From a virus: a stretch of DNA of 27,696 nucleotides. The position numbers and the translations under genes were made by a program. The stretch is from the IMG/VR virus record IMGVR_UViG_3300010885_029470, positions 1-27,696 of that record; one strand, written 5' to 3'. The notes under the pieces were generated by a model that saw nothing but the letters and a program-made list of their open reading frames with translations, searched no databases and had not been told where the DNA came from. Of the stretch, positions 7,553-15,688 are shown piece by piece. Each line of letters opens with the position of its first letter. Positions within the stretch are counted from its first letter, which is position 1.

Positions 7553-10527
7553 TGATTTTAAATGAACTGTATAAATTAAACGAATTGAGTCCAGACACCT
7601 TGGCCAGTTACAAAAAAGCCGCTGGCGCCGATGCCACTGCTGCTGATGCTGCCGGTGATTATGCTCGCGGCAACAAGAGATTCAAGGGTATTGTCAAAGC
7701 AACTAAGAAACAGTTTGCCAACGATACCAAAGGTGTGGCGGAAGACGATGATGCTATGGCAGCATTCTTGTCAAGAGGTGGAGAAATACAACAACTCAAA
7801 CCACAACGCGGTCCCAAAAGATCCGGAGTGAGTTTTGCCAGCAAACACATCGGTTCAGCAAGTGGTCGTGGTAATACCAAAGGCAAAGTGTCTGGGCTTG
7901 GTGCTAACACAGGAAAATCTGGCAAGCCAGTTGTGACTGCGGAGCAAGCTGTAGCAGAAGGCTCCGATCCAGCAAGCGCAAAGTTTGGCAAATATATCAA
8001 GAAATACTTTGATCAAATATACGAGTATGGCGATGACGGTCTAAACTATCTTGACAACAATGCTCCATTCTGGGCCAGTTTATTTGACAAACACGACGGT
8101 GACATTGATTATATCATTGCCATGGAACCAGCTGATGTGTTAAAACAAGCGGCAGTAGAACTTAAAGATGTAGCTGGTGATTTAAAATATGAACTAGACG
8201 AGCAAGGCATAACAGAAGGCCATAATAATTCTAGAACAATAATTGCCGAAGCACTGATCACCGAACGGTTATGGAACACTGCTGGCCGCAAGTTGATGGA
8301 AGCACAACTGACTGCTGACCAAATCACCCAGATTTTCCAACAGATACAACAGGATGCAACTGCTGCAGGTGGCAACCGCACCTTGATCGGCAAAGGCAAA
8401 GATGCTGCTGATGCTGTCAGCTCAGCATGGACCAACCTAAAAGACAAAATTTACAACAGCAAGCCCATGTCAAACTTTGCATCTGCATATGACACTGCTG
8501 CTGAAAAATTAAAACAAGCAACCGGTGGTGATGCTGGTGCAATGAAGTATGTGCAAAAATACAGAGATTTTGCTACCAAACATCCCATGCTGCAATCTGC
8601 TATCTATGCAGCATTGATTGCAGCATCTGGTATCAGCGGAGTTGGCCTTGCTGGCGCAGCCGCACTGGGTCTGTTCAAACTGGTTGATCAAGCACTGCAA
8701 GGTAAAGATATTCGTTCTGCAATGTGGAGCGGAGTCAAGACCGGTGCGCAGGCTTTTGCTGCTGGTCAAATTGGCCAAGCATTGAAGGGACAACCAGCCG
8801 GCGGAGGAGGAGGAGAGATTACTGGGGAATATCCAGACGGAACTCCTAAGTTTGCAGGCGACGATTATTACACGGCAAGCAAACACGGCGATTTCTCTAA
8901 CGTTCCAGATACACCCATTGATGGCAGCACAAGAATCATAAGCGATGTTGGCCCACTAAAGAGCATGGCCAGCGACCCTAATCTAAGTCCAGTGGCACAA
9001 AAATTAGCAGCCGATTTGGCAGCAGGAAAAAATGTTTCAGGAGCAGGTGAATACTTGAGAAAAGCCATGGCTGCTGCTGCTCAAAGATCGTCAATAATGG
9101 GCGACATGCCTGACGGCAGCGCCAATGCCGGCATGAGAACATTCATGAGTTTGCAAAATTTACAGAGAGCCATCGACGATGCTGGTCTAATGTCAACACT
9201 GAAAGAATCAGTCACTCTCTCAGAGTCACAAATCTTTTTCGTAATCGGCAAGATTGTTGAACGCCATCGTAAACTTGACGAAGGTCTCATGGACACCATC
9301 AAGGGCGCGGCCGGTAAAGCAGTAGGTTCAGTAGTGAACTATGCTAAAACCAAAGGCACCAACTTGACAACCAAGATCACTGCGGATAAACTACTGCAAG
9401 CATGGAAGAAAGCTGGTAGTCCAATGGATAGTGCAACTGTTGCCAAAGTTATACAAGATGCCGGTGTGCCAGCAGCTTCTGTTCAACAGGCCTACAGCAC
9501 AATGAAGATACCGTTTGATGCTGCTCCGGCTGCTCCAGCACCAGCATCAGGACCGGGTGACCCAACTCCACTGTTATCGCCAGCTCAACTAGCCGCAAAG
9601 CGTGATCCAGCAGCAGCACCCGCAGCAACTCCAGCAGCACCCGCAGCACCCGCAGCAGCAGCCGGCAAATTCCCAGGTGAAGATCCTCAAGGTGCTGGAT
9701 ATGTGGGTCGTAGAGAAGTTGCTCGTCGTCAAGCTGCACGAGCTGCCGCCCCTGCACCAGCCAAGACTCCTGATTACAGTAGACAGTCTACTGGATATTC
9801 TGGTGGGACTTACACAATTAAACAACCAGCAGCACCAGCAGCACCAGCAGCAAAGCCAGGCATTCCAAGCACTGGTACATCCAATTCAGTGTTTGGACGC
9901 ACTAGTACTTCAAGCACAGGCGGCATTTCCCAACCAACTGCAACCGGTATTCGGCATACTGCAAAGGCAAATAATCCCAATCAACCAGCTGTGGCTGAGG
10001 CCAAGCGTATGGGCGAATACGGAAGAGTGCTAACAGCTCTTGGACTGTATTACCCTGATAAATTCAGCATGGAAGAACTCAATACTCCAGGCTGGCACAA
10101 AGTTATTGCTAACAAAGCAGAAGTGCCAGTTGAATATGCAGGTCAAGTAATTAATGATTTTACTCGGTCCAATCAGGATGACGATGAAGATGACGAGCAA
10201 GGCCTAAACGAATTTGCAATGGGCGGCGGCGGTGACGATGACGGCAACAATGGTTTCAGTGATGACACACTCCGGCAACTGGCAGCACAGTGGTACAACG
10301 GTGACGAAGATCCCAAAGTGGAACGAACTCTAATGGCAGCTGGCTGGGAAATTGGCCAAGATGAAGGTTATGATGATGAGCCAGGTGTATTTGTGGTTCA
10401 AGCCGGGGACGTCAATGGCCGCAGCTACATGAGTTGGCCAGCAACAGAACTAGAAGTATTATCAGAATCAATCGGCGACGAGTTGCAATCCATACTAAAG
10501 TCTGCTGGCCTTGTTTGCAACAGATAA
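7552..10527 (+). CDS. Large multi-module virion-type protein with many prohead-protease-like sites
   Basis: This 991-residue protein starts MILNELYKLNELS, a loose form of the shared leader; GAGG upstream is its ribosome site. Candidate cleavage sites are GVAE 61-64, AVAE 133-136, ITE 220-222, IAE 231-233, ITE 237-239, LME 248-250 and VAE 814-816. Modules between them include SPDTLASYKKAAGADATA (13-30), AAFLSRGGEIQQLKPQ (70-85), a globular part with KYIKKYFDQIYEYGDDGLNY (147-166), a region with a glycine-rich hydrophobic span (about 346-378) able to cross or disturb a membrane, SQIFFVIGKIVERHRKLDEG (559-578), an Ala/Pro-rich linker (656-769) and a C-terminal acidic domain with RQLAAQWYNGDEDPKVERTL (908-927) and AAGWEIGQDE (929-938). 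I infer a polyprotein-like internal virion protein; no enzymatic motif was recognised. Confidence 0.65.
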   Translation: MILNELYKLNELSPDTLASYKKAAGADATAADAAGDYARGNKRFKGIVKATKKQFANDTKGVAEDDDAMAAFLSRGGEIQQLKPQRGPKRSGVSFASKHIGSASGRGNTKGKVSGLGANTGKSGKPVVTAEQAVAEGSDPASAKFGKYIKKYFDQIYEYGDDGLNYLDNNAPFWASLFDKHDGDIDYIIAMEPADVLKQAAVELKDVAGDLKYELDEQGITEGHNNSRTIIAEALITERLWNTAGRKLMEAQLTADQITQIFQQIQQDATAAGGNRTLIGKGKDAADAVSSAWTNLKDKIYNSKPMSNFASAYDTAAEKLKQATGGDAGAMKYVQKYRDFATKHPMLQSAIYAALIAASGISGVGLAGAAALGLFKLVDQALQGKDIRSAMWSGVKTGAQAFAAGQIGQALKGQPAGGGGGEITGEYPDGTPKFAGDDYYTASKHGDFSNVPDTPIDGSTRIISDVGPLKSMASDPNLSPVAQKLAADLAAGKNVSGAGEYLRKAMAAAAQRSSIMGDMPDGSANAGMRTFMSLQNLQRAIDDAGLMSTLKESVTLSESQIFFVIGKIVERHRKLDEGLMDTIKGAAGKAVGSVVNYAKTKGTNLTTKITADKLLQAWKKAGSPMDSATVAKVIQDAGVPAASVQQAYSTMKIPFDAAPAAPAPASGPGDPTPLLSPAQLAAKRDPAAAPAATPAAPAAPAAAAGKFPGEDPQGAGYVGRREVARRQAARAAAPAPAKTPDYSRQSTGYSGGTYTIKQPAAPAAPAAKPGIPSTGTSNSVFGRTSTSSTGGISQPTATGIRHTAKANNPNQPAVAEAKRMGEYGRVLTALGLYYPDKFSMEELNTPGWHKVIANKAEVPVEYAGQVINDFTRSNQDDDEDDEQGLNEFAMGGGGDDDGNNGFSDDTLRQLAAQWYNGDEDPKVERTLMAAGWEIGQDEGYDDEPGVFVVQAGDVNGRSYMSWPATELEVLSESIGDELQSILKSAGLVCNR
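7732..7743 (+). repeat. Exact 12-base repeat encoding GVAE, copy 3
   Basis: This third in-frame copy of GGTGTGGCGGAA lies in a different gene from copies 1 and 2, at residues 61-64 of the 991-residue protein. It again marks a boundary between two modules. Confidence 0.75.
9517..9666 (+). repeat. Ala/Pro codon repeat tract
   Basis: This stretch encodes residues 656-705 of the 991-residue protein and consists largely of GCA, GCT, CCA and CCC codons in short tandem runs. A second tract of CCAGCAGCA units lies at 9826-9858. Such tracts make flexible linkers and are prone to length change by slippage. The other forward frame is also open through it, which produces a Gln-rich ghost reading frame that is not a gene. 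Confidence 0.7.
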
Positions 10528-10533
10528 CACAAC

Positions 10534-10893
10534 ATGAGAGCCAGTGAGTTTGCAATCGTAAAAGAAGGTGCAGTGGAAGATCTTGAAAAAGATCTCAACG
10601 ATCCTAAGGGCTACAGTGCAATTGACCACATGATGCAGACCATTGCCAGAGACCACGGCATTACAGGCAAACAGTTGCACGATGCATTTGTGGCCAAGCA
10701 TGGAGTAATACCTGACCGGTGGACACGGGATCAACTGCGCGAGCTGGCCTTTCTTGGATCGGAATGCACCCGAGACTGTTCAGGACACCGAGCCGGATAT
10801 GACTGGTCAAAACGCAAAGGACTAAAGCTGGGCAATAGTCCATGGAGTCCCAGTTTCAACAAAGGCGCTGCACTGGCAGTGGCAGGAAAATAA
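10534..10893 (+). CDS. Conserved phage protein with capsid-targeting-like N-terminus
   Basis: The 119-residue protein starts MRASEFAIVKE, the shared leader with two extra residues before the Glu. It continues with a helical domain, DLNDPKGYSAIDHMMQTIAR (20-39) and GITGKQLHDAFVAKHGVIPD (42-61), and ends in a second motif with C78, C82 and H85 (SECTRDCSGHRAGYDWSKRK) and SPSFNKGAALA (105-115). The C-x3-C-x2-H arrangement could bind a metal. I recognise the second motif as recurrent among marine phage proteins but know of no assigned function. No Shine-Dalgarno sequence is visible. This is the last leader-bearing gene before the replication genes, and the only longer intergenic gap of the region follows it. 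Confidence 0.65.
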   Translation: MRASEFAIVKEGAVEDLEKDLNDPKGYSAIDHMMQTIARDHGITGKQLHDAFVAKHGVIPDRWTRDQLRELAFLGSECTRDCSGHRAGYDWSKRKGLKLGNSPWSPSFNKGAALAVAGK

Positions 10894-11067
10894 CAGAATT
10901 CACCTTAGGACCAGTACTTGTTACTGTAATGTGAAGGGCGGCTGCTGCCTCGGGTAATCCAATTCGCTACTGGAACCTCGTAAGTGAGCATTATTATTTT
11001 ATACAATATCCGTATCAACTCACACAACAATTTGTAAATTAATGCATCTCATGGTATTAAATAACTT
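10894..11067 (+). other. Intergenic region with small hairpins, possible RNA element or transcript end
   Basis: This 174-base gap is the longest in the window. It holds CAGTA-CTTGT-TACTG at 10912-10926, a perfect five-pair stem with a five-base loop, followed by a GC-rich stretch at about 10935-10985 that contrasts with the AT-rich bases after it. No T-run follows the hairpin, so it is not a standard intrinsic terminator. No tRNA could be folded. The last part is AT-rich and contains promoter-like hexamers. Confidence 0.4.
11032..11060 (+). promoter_or_regulatory. Weak promoter-like sequence
   Basis: TTGTAA (11032-11037) and TATTAA (11055-11060) are 17 bases apart, each matching four of six consensus bases of sigma70. 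Transcription would begin at about the ATG at 11068, giving a leaderless message. That would agree with the lack of a Shine-Dalgarno sequence there, but chance occurrence in AT-rich DNA is quite possible. Confidence 0.25.
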
Positions 11068-11940
11068 ATGCAATTAAAGATCAGACTCGAACTCAATGGC
11101 AGCATTGAAATTCTCAAAGTTGAACTGTTAAATAACCCCGGTGTGCAAAAATGGGCAGAACATGTCAAAAAACTTACGGCGAATAGAACAGTAACTACAC
11201 AACCAATCACATCTGAACTTGTAAGGTCTTTATCACACAAATCTGATCTTTGGACTCAACAACAATTGGTTCAACAACAACTAAGTGTTACCAACCTACC
11301 GATTCCCATGCCGGTAGACTCTCCGGAACAGATTACTCGACAACATCTTAATATTTGGCATAGATGGTTTACTCAACATACCCGTGAATATCCTCCAACT
11401 TCGACTGTTGAATACCACTGGTTGCATGAATTAAATCAAATTGTGCATGAACTTGAACAGTGTTTTCGCGGCTGGCCCCATCCACAACTCGGAGTTCGTG
11501 GATATGAAATGGACTTTGCAACCAGTGTAGATGAACATGGAGTTGGTACTGAATTTGTAGATTTAACTCCGTACAGACAATATCACAGCTGGGAATCGGC
11601 AGATTTAATTTTAGACTCAGCAGTACATGGTAAAACTACTATGCAGAGTTTTTTAGACAACGACGATCCAAAAAATTGGGACACTACAGGACATTATATG
11701 TCCTGGGGTGGATGCAAATTGGTAAACAGTTGTCATCGTCAAGAAATTTATCAAGATGAGTTATTTCATCAATGGATGGATCAAAATAATGTAACACACG
11801 ACAATCTGTTTGGTGACTTTCCACTGGGCAATATTGTAAATCGGGACCAGTCTGTAATTGACAGAATATTTGAATCTGTTAACAAATCAAATGCTAAATC
11901 GGTACAAGCAATTGCCAATTTAACAATTTTAGATCGATAG
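11068..11940 (+). CDS. Conserved-type phage protein of unknown function
   Basis: The 290-residue product has no signal peptide, membrane segment or motif I can name. It is rich in Gln, His and Trp, with a central LNIWHRWFTQHTREYPP stretch and a TVEYHWLHELNQIVHELEQ helix, followed by a beta-rich half with GVRGYEMDFATSVDEHGVGT and HYMSWGGCKLVNSCHRQEIY. Similar length proteins with an early N-terminal K-I-R-L-E-L strand and paired helices occur in T4-like marine phages without assigned role. It stands alone between an intergenic gap and the promoter of the DsbA-like gene, so it is probably its own transcription unit. I cannot suggest a function. Confidence 0.7.
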   Translation: MQLKIRLELNGSIEILKVELLNNPGVQKWAEHVKKLTANRTVTTQPITSELVRSLSHKSDLWTQQQLVQQQLSVTNLPIPMPVDSPEQITRQHLNIWHRWFTQHTREYPPTSTVEYHWLHELNQIVHELEQCFRGWPHPQLGVRGYEMDFATSVDEHGVGTEFVDLTPYRQYHSWESADLILDSAVHGKTTMQSFLDNDDPKNWDTTGHYMSWGGCKLVNSCHRQEIYQDELFHQWMDQNNVTHDNLFGDFPLGNIVNRDQSVIDRIFESVNKSNAKSVQAIANLTILDR

Positions 11941-11957
11941 TTGCTTACCAGACGCCA

Positions 11958-11986
11958 TTGTATTTGTTAATTTTTTCCTGTATAAT
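11958..11986 (+). promoter_or_regulatory. Sigma70-like promoter for the DsbA-like gene
   Basis: TTGTAT (11958-11963) and a perfect TATAAT (11981-11986) are separated by 17 bases. The expected transcription start is near 11993, just before AAGGAG (11995-12000) and the ATG at 12007. This is among the best promoter matches in the window. Confidence 0.7.
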
Positions 11987-12006
11987 ACACTTTTAAGGAG
12001 TATTTT

Positions 12007-12270
12007 ATGACACAACCAAAGACATTCAACGGCGACCAAAAGATCAAACTAACAGCAATCATCAATGAGGGCATGCAGGTGACTCAGGAGATTGAAACAC
12101 TCACCGGCGGCCTTAACGACACCATCAAGGCCATTGCAGAAGAACTGGAAATCAAACCCAGTGTGTTGAAAAAAGCCATCAAGTTGGCACACAAAGCCGA
12201 ATTTGGCAAAGCCAAACAGGATCACGAATTGCTAGAAACCATTTTGGAAACTGTGGGCAAAACTTTATAA
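12007..12270 (+). CDS. dsbA: DsbA-like double-stranded DNA-binding / late transcription protein
   Basis: The 87-residue product is small, charged and helical, with LTAIINEGMQVTQEIETLTG, an AIAEELEIKPSVLKKAIKLA helix-turn-helix-like centre, and an acidic end (LLETILETVG). Length, helix layout and the A-x-E-E-L-x-[IV]-[KD]-x-x-x-[FL] centre agree with T4 DsbA, an 89-residue DNA-binding protein that assists late transcription. The match is by pattern, not by alignment. It has the best Shine-Dalgarno site in the area (AAGGAG) and its own promoter, so it is likely made in quantity. The stop codon shares its last A with the next start (TAATG). Confidence 0.65.
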   Translation: MTQPKTFNGDQKIKLTAIINEGMQVTQEIETLTGGLNDTIKAIAEELEIKPSVLKKAIKLAHKAEFGKAKQDHELLETILETVGKTL

Positions 12271-12965
12271 TGATTTTAAATTATCCTGGTGGCGCAGGCG
12301 GAAATTGGTTGAAAAAAGTTCTTCTGAATCAGCCACTGAGACAGAATACAAAAAATTTTCATTACGATAGACATTCCAACAACAAGATCATTGGCTGCAA
12401 GGATCATAGTTTAAATCCATTGGATTTTGATTATCTTTATTCAGGATCTTATTTTTTTAATTTTTATGTGAATGTGATTTATAAACATTTTTATCTTGAA
12501 GTGGATAAATTCAACAACAAGAATTACAAAGAAACATATTTGGAATGCATCAACACCTCTAGACATATTTGTAAATATGCCACTATTAAAGATTTAATTT
12601 TTTTTAATTTTGATAACTTGTTGTTTGAACCTGAAACTTTCTTGATACAGGTAAACTGTGTACAGGAAAAAATAAAACTTCAAGAAACAAGTATAACTAA
12701 TTTTTTACAGCAGAGAAAATTATTTTTTGATACTTGTGTGAGTACCGATAAATTGTATGAAAATTTTGATAATAGTGTTTGGGTTGCATTTGTTCTAGGT
12801 CAACTGATGAACTTAGATATAGTGCCAACTGATTTTGTTATTTCTGATTACGATAACCAAAATCTTTGTATGCAATTTGCAAAAGCAAACTATGACAAAT
12901 GCACGTTGAACGAAGTACATCATTTTAACACAAATGTGCAACTGCCGCATTTCCTCGATAAGTAA
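12270..12965 (+). CDS. AT-rich unknown protein with glycine-rich N-terminal loop
   Basis: The 231-residue protein starts within the stop codon of the DsbA-like gene. It opens with MILNYPGGAGGNWLKKVLLN; a strand followed by PGGAGGNWL is a nucleotide-binding type loop similar to the PAPS-binding loop of sulfotransferase-like P-loop proteins. The remainder is rich in Phe, Tyr, Asn and Lys and shows no further motif I recognise. Base composition is clearly more AT-rich than in the polymerase gene that follows, which suggests separate origin. A sulfotransferase or kinase-like role is only a guess. Confidence 0.6.
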   Translation: MILNYPGGAGGNWLKKVLLNQPLRQNTKNFHYDRHSNNKIIGCKDHSLNPLDFDYLYSGSYFFNFYVNVIYKHFYLEVDKFNNKNYKETYLECINTSRHICKYATIKDLIFFNFDNLLFEPETFLIQVNCVQEKIKLQETSITNFLQQRKLFFDTCVSTDKLYENFDNSVWVAFVLGQLMNLDIVPTDFVISDYDNQNLCMQFAKANYDKCTLNEVHHFNTNVQLPHFLDK

Positions 12966-12974
12966 TAAAGAGTC

Positions 12975-13010
12975 GCTCACGATACGAGCATGAAACACGG
13001 CCCACCGGCC
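12975..13010 (+). promoter_or_regulatory. Two small hairpins in the DNA polymerase leader
   Basis: GCTC-ACGATAC-GAGC (12975-12989) and GGCC-CACC-GGCC (12999-13010) are four-pair stems lying just before the ribosome site GGAG (13017-13020) and the TTG start at 13027. T4-group gp43 represses its own translation by binding a hairpin near its ribosome site, so one of these could be an operator. The stems are short and no known operator loop sequence is present. Confidence 0.3.
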
Positions 13011-13026
13011 ATAAACGGAGAAATAA

Positions 13027-15684
13027 TTGAGTTATGTAGACGCACTGTTTGATCGTGAGCACGATCGCATCCATGTAGTAGAACGCCAAAGTGGCCGAAG
13101 AGTATATAAAGAATATCCAGCCAACTATATCTTTTATTATGATGATGCCCGTGGCAAGTTCCGCAGCATCTACGACACACCTGTGTCACGGTTCAGTACA
13201 CGCAACAACAAAGAATTTCGCAAAGAAGTTCGCATGCATGGCGGCAAGCAGTTGTATGAAAGCGATATCAATCCCATCTTCAGATGCTTTGAAGAAAACT
13301 ACAAAGATGCTGTTGCCCCAGAACTACAAACAGCCTTTTTTGACATTGAAGTAGACTTTGATAAAGAGCGTGGGTTCTCTCCTACTCACGATCCATTCAA
13401 TGCCATCACTGCCATTTCTGTTTATTTAAACTGGCTGGATCAGTTGGTCACGCTGGCTGTGCCGCCCAAAAGTATCAGCATGGCCACTGCACAAGAATTA
13501 GTTGCTGAATTTGACAACACATTCTTGTTTGACAATGAAGCAGACATGCTGAAAATGTTTCTGGATTTGATTGATGATGCTGATGTACTAAGCGGTTGGA
13601 ATTCAGAGGGCTACGATATTCCCTACACAGTGAATCGTATTACTCGCATACTCAGCAAGGATGACACACGCAAGTTCTGTCTGTGGGGGCAGTTTCCCAA
13701 GCCAAGAAAATTTGAACGCTTTGGTGCTGAACAACAAACATACGACTTGATTGGTCGAGTGCATATGGACTATATGCAGTTGTATCGCAAGTACACCTAT
13801 GAAGAACGACACAGCTATAGCCTGGATGCCATTGCTGAACATGAGCTGGGCGAACGCAAGACACAGTTTGAAGGCACACTGGATCAACTGTACAATCAAC
13901 ACTTTCGAACATTCATTGCCTACAACAGACAAGATACTGCACTGCTAGACAAGCTGGACAAGAAACTACAGTTTTTAGATCTGGCCAACACACTGGCACA
14001 TGCCAACACTGTGTTGCTACAGACCACAATGGGTGCTGTGGCTGTGACTGATCAGGCCATCATTAATGAAGCACACGAGCGTGGCATGGTTGTGCCCAAT
14101 CGCAAGCAACAGCTGACCGACGACAACACTCAGGCAGCAGGTGCATATGTGGCATATCCCAAGAAGGGCATGAGTGAATGGATTGGGTCGGTTGACATCA
14201 ACAGCCTGTATCCATCCGCAATTCGTGCCATGAACATGGGTCCAGAGACTGTGATAGGCCAGCTGAGACCCATCATGACTGATCGTTACATCAAAGACAA
14301 AATGAACAGTGGTGCAAGTTTTGCAGCAGCGTGGGAGGGCTTGTTTGGCAGTTTGGAATACACTGCTGTGATGGAACAACAACGCGGCACTGAACTCACA
14401 GTGGATTGGCAAGATGGCGAGACCAATGTGTATTCAGCTGCTGAAATGTGGTCCATTGTGTTTGATTCAAATCGTCCATGGATCTTGACTGCCAATGGAA
14501 CCATTATCACTTACGAAAAGAAAGGTATCATTCCTGGACTGCTAGAACGATGGTATAGTGAACGCAAAGAAATGCAGGCCAAGAAAAAAGATGCCAAAGA
14601 TAAAAAAGAAGAAGCATTCTGGGACAAGCGACAACTGGTTAAAAAGATCAACTTGAACAGCTTGTATGGAGCACTGCTGAATCCTGGTTGTAGATTCTTT
14701 GACCATCGCATTGGACAGTCAACTACGCTGACAGGTCGTGCCATTGCTCGACATATGGATGCCTACATCAATGAATGTATCACTGGCCAGTATGATCATA
14801 CAGGCGACGCTGTGATCTACGGCGACACTGATAGTTGTTACTTCAGTGCTTGGCCGGTGATCAAGACCGAAGTAGAGCAAGGTCGAATGGAGTGGAGCAA
14901 GGAAACTTGTATTGCTTTGTACGATAGTATTGCAGATCAAGTGAACGATTCATTCCCGGGCTTCATGGAGCAGGCATTTCATTGTCCGCGAGACATGGGC
15001 GGGTTAATCAAAGCCGGGCGTGAGTTGGTAGCAGATCGCGGATTGTTCATCACCAAGAAACGCTATGCTGTAAACATTATTGATCTTGAAGGCAAGCGAT
15101 TAGACGTCAATGGTGCATTGGGCAAGACAAAAGTCATGGGACTTGACCTAAAGCGCAGTGATACACCCAAAGTTATTCAAGACTTCTTGTTGGAGATTTT
15201 GAACCGTGCGCTGAGTGGAGCACAAAAAGAAAGTATCATTGAGCGCATTCGTGAATTCAAATATGAGTTTATGGATCGCCCAGGCTGGGAAAAAGGTTCG
15301 CCCAAGCGTGTCAACAACTTGACCAAGTACGCAGCCGAAGAAACACGCCAAGGCAAAGCCAACATGCCCGGTCATGTCAGAGCTGCAATGAACTGGAACA
15401 ACTTGAGACGAATGAACAGTGACAACTATTCAATGCAGATTGTAGACGGCATGAAAACAATTGTGTGCAAACTCAAGAGCAATGCTCTGGGCTGGACCAG
15501 CATCGGTTATCCCACCGACGAACAACGCCTGCCAGAATGGTTCAAGGAACTGCCGTTTGATGACGGGTTGATGGAGGCCACTGTTGTGGATCAGAAGATT
15601 GACAACCTGTTGGGCGTGATGGAGTGGGATCTGCCCAGTGCAACCAACACAGAAAACACATTCCAAAATTTATTTGAATGGTAA
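13027..15684 (+). CDS. 43: DNA polymerase, family B, T4 gp43-like
   Basis: This 885-residue protein is close to the 898 residues of T4 gp43. The start is TTG at 13027 with GGAG six bases upstream. The 3'-5' exonuclease is intact: D106 and E108 (FFDIEVD), D197 (GWNSEGYDIPY) and Y299/D303 (YNRQDTALL). The polymerase core is intact: D390 in DINSLYPSAIR, K540 and N544 in KINLNSLYG, and D600/D602 in YGDTDS. The C-terminus ends in QNLFEW, a hydrophobic/aromatic tail like the clamp-binding peptide at the end of gp43. It would replicate the phage genome with proofreading, held on DNA by the clamp encoded at 16706. Confidence 0.97.
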   Translation: MSYVDALFDREHDRIHVVERQSGRRVYKEYPANYIFYYDDARGKFRSIYDTPVSRFSTRNNKEFRKEVRMHGGKQLYESDINPIFRCFEENYKDAVAPELQTAFFDIEVDFDKERGFSPTHDPFNAITAISVYLNWLDQLVTLAVPPKSISMATAQELVAEFDNTFLFDNEADMLKMFLDLIDDADVLSGWNSEGYDIPYTVNRITRILSKDDTRKFCLWGQFPKPRKFERFGAEQQTYDLIGRVHMDYMQLYRKYTYEERHSYSLDAIAEHELGERKTQFEGTLDQLYNQHFRTFIAYNRQDTALLDKLDKKLQFLDLANTLAHANTVLLQTTMGAVAVTDQAIINEAHERGMVVPNRKQQLTDDNTQAAGAYVAYPKKGMSEWIGSVDINSLYPSAIRAMNMGPETVIGQLRPIMTDRYIKDKMNSGASFAAAWEGLFGSLEYTAVMEQQRGTELTVDWQDGETNVYSAAEMWSIVFDSNRPWILTANGTIITYEKKGIIPGLLERWYSERKEMQAKKKDAKDKKEEAFWDKRQLVKKINLNSLYGALLNPGCRFFDHRIGQSTTLTGRAIARHMDAYINECITGQYDHTGDAVIYGDTDSCYFSAWPVIKTEVEQGRMEWSKETCIALYDSIADQVNDSFPGFMEQAFHCPRDMGGLIKAGRELVADRGLFITKKRYAVNIIDLEGKRLDVNGALGKTKVMGLDLKRSDTPKVIQDFLLEILNRALSGAQKESIIERIREFKYEFMDRPGWEKGSPKRVNNLTKYAAEETRQGKANMPGHVRAAMNWNNLRRMNSDNYSMQIVDGMKTIVCKLKSNALGWTSIGYPTDEQRLPEWFKELPFDDGLMEATVVDQKIDNLLGVMEWDLPSATNTENTFQNLFEW

Positions 15685-15688
15685 AGAT

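Noticed and set aside
9602-10033. Forward open frame encoding a Gln/His/Pro-rich protein
   Set aside because: It is an out-of-frame reading of the GCA/CCA repeat tract in the 991-residue gene and has no ribosome site or recognisable domain.
10894-11067. tRNA or known riboswitch in the intergenic gap
   Set aside because: No cloverleaf could be drawn and no T-loop or aptamer core that I know was found.
15638-15688. Upstream start for the methyltransferase-like gene
   Set aside because: It lies in the end of the polymerase gene; the ATG at 15689 follows the polymerase stop directly.
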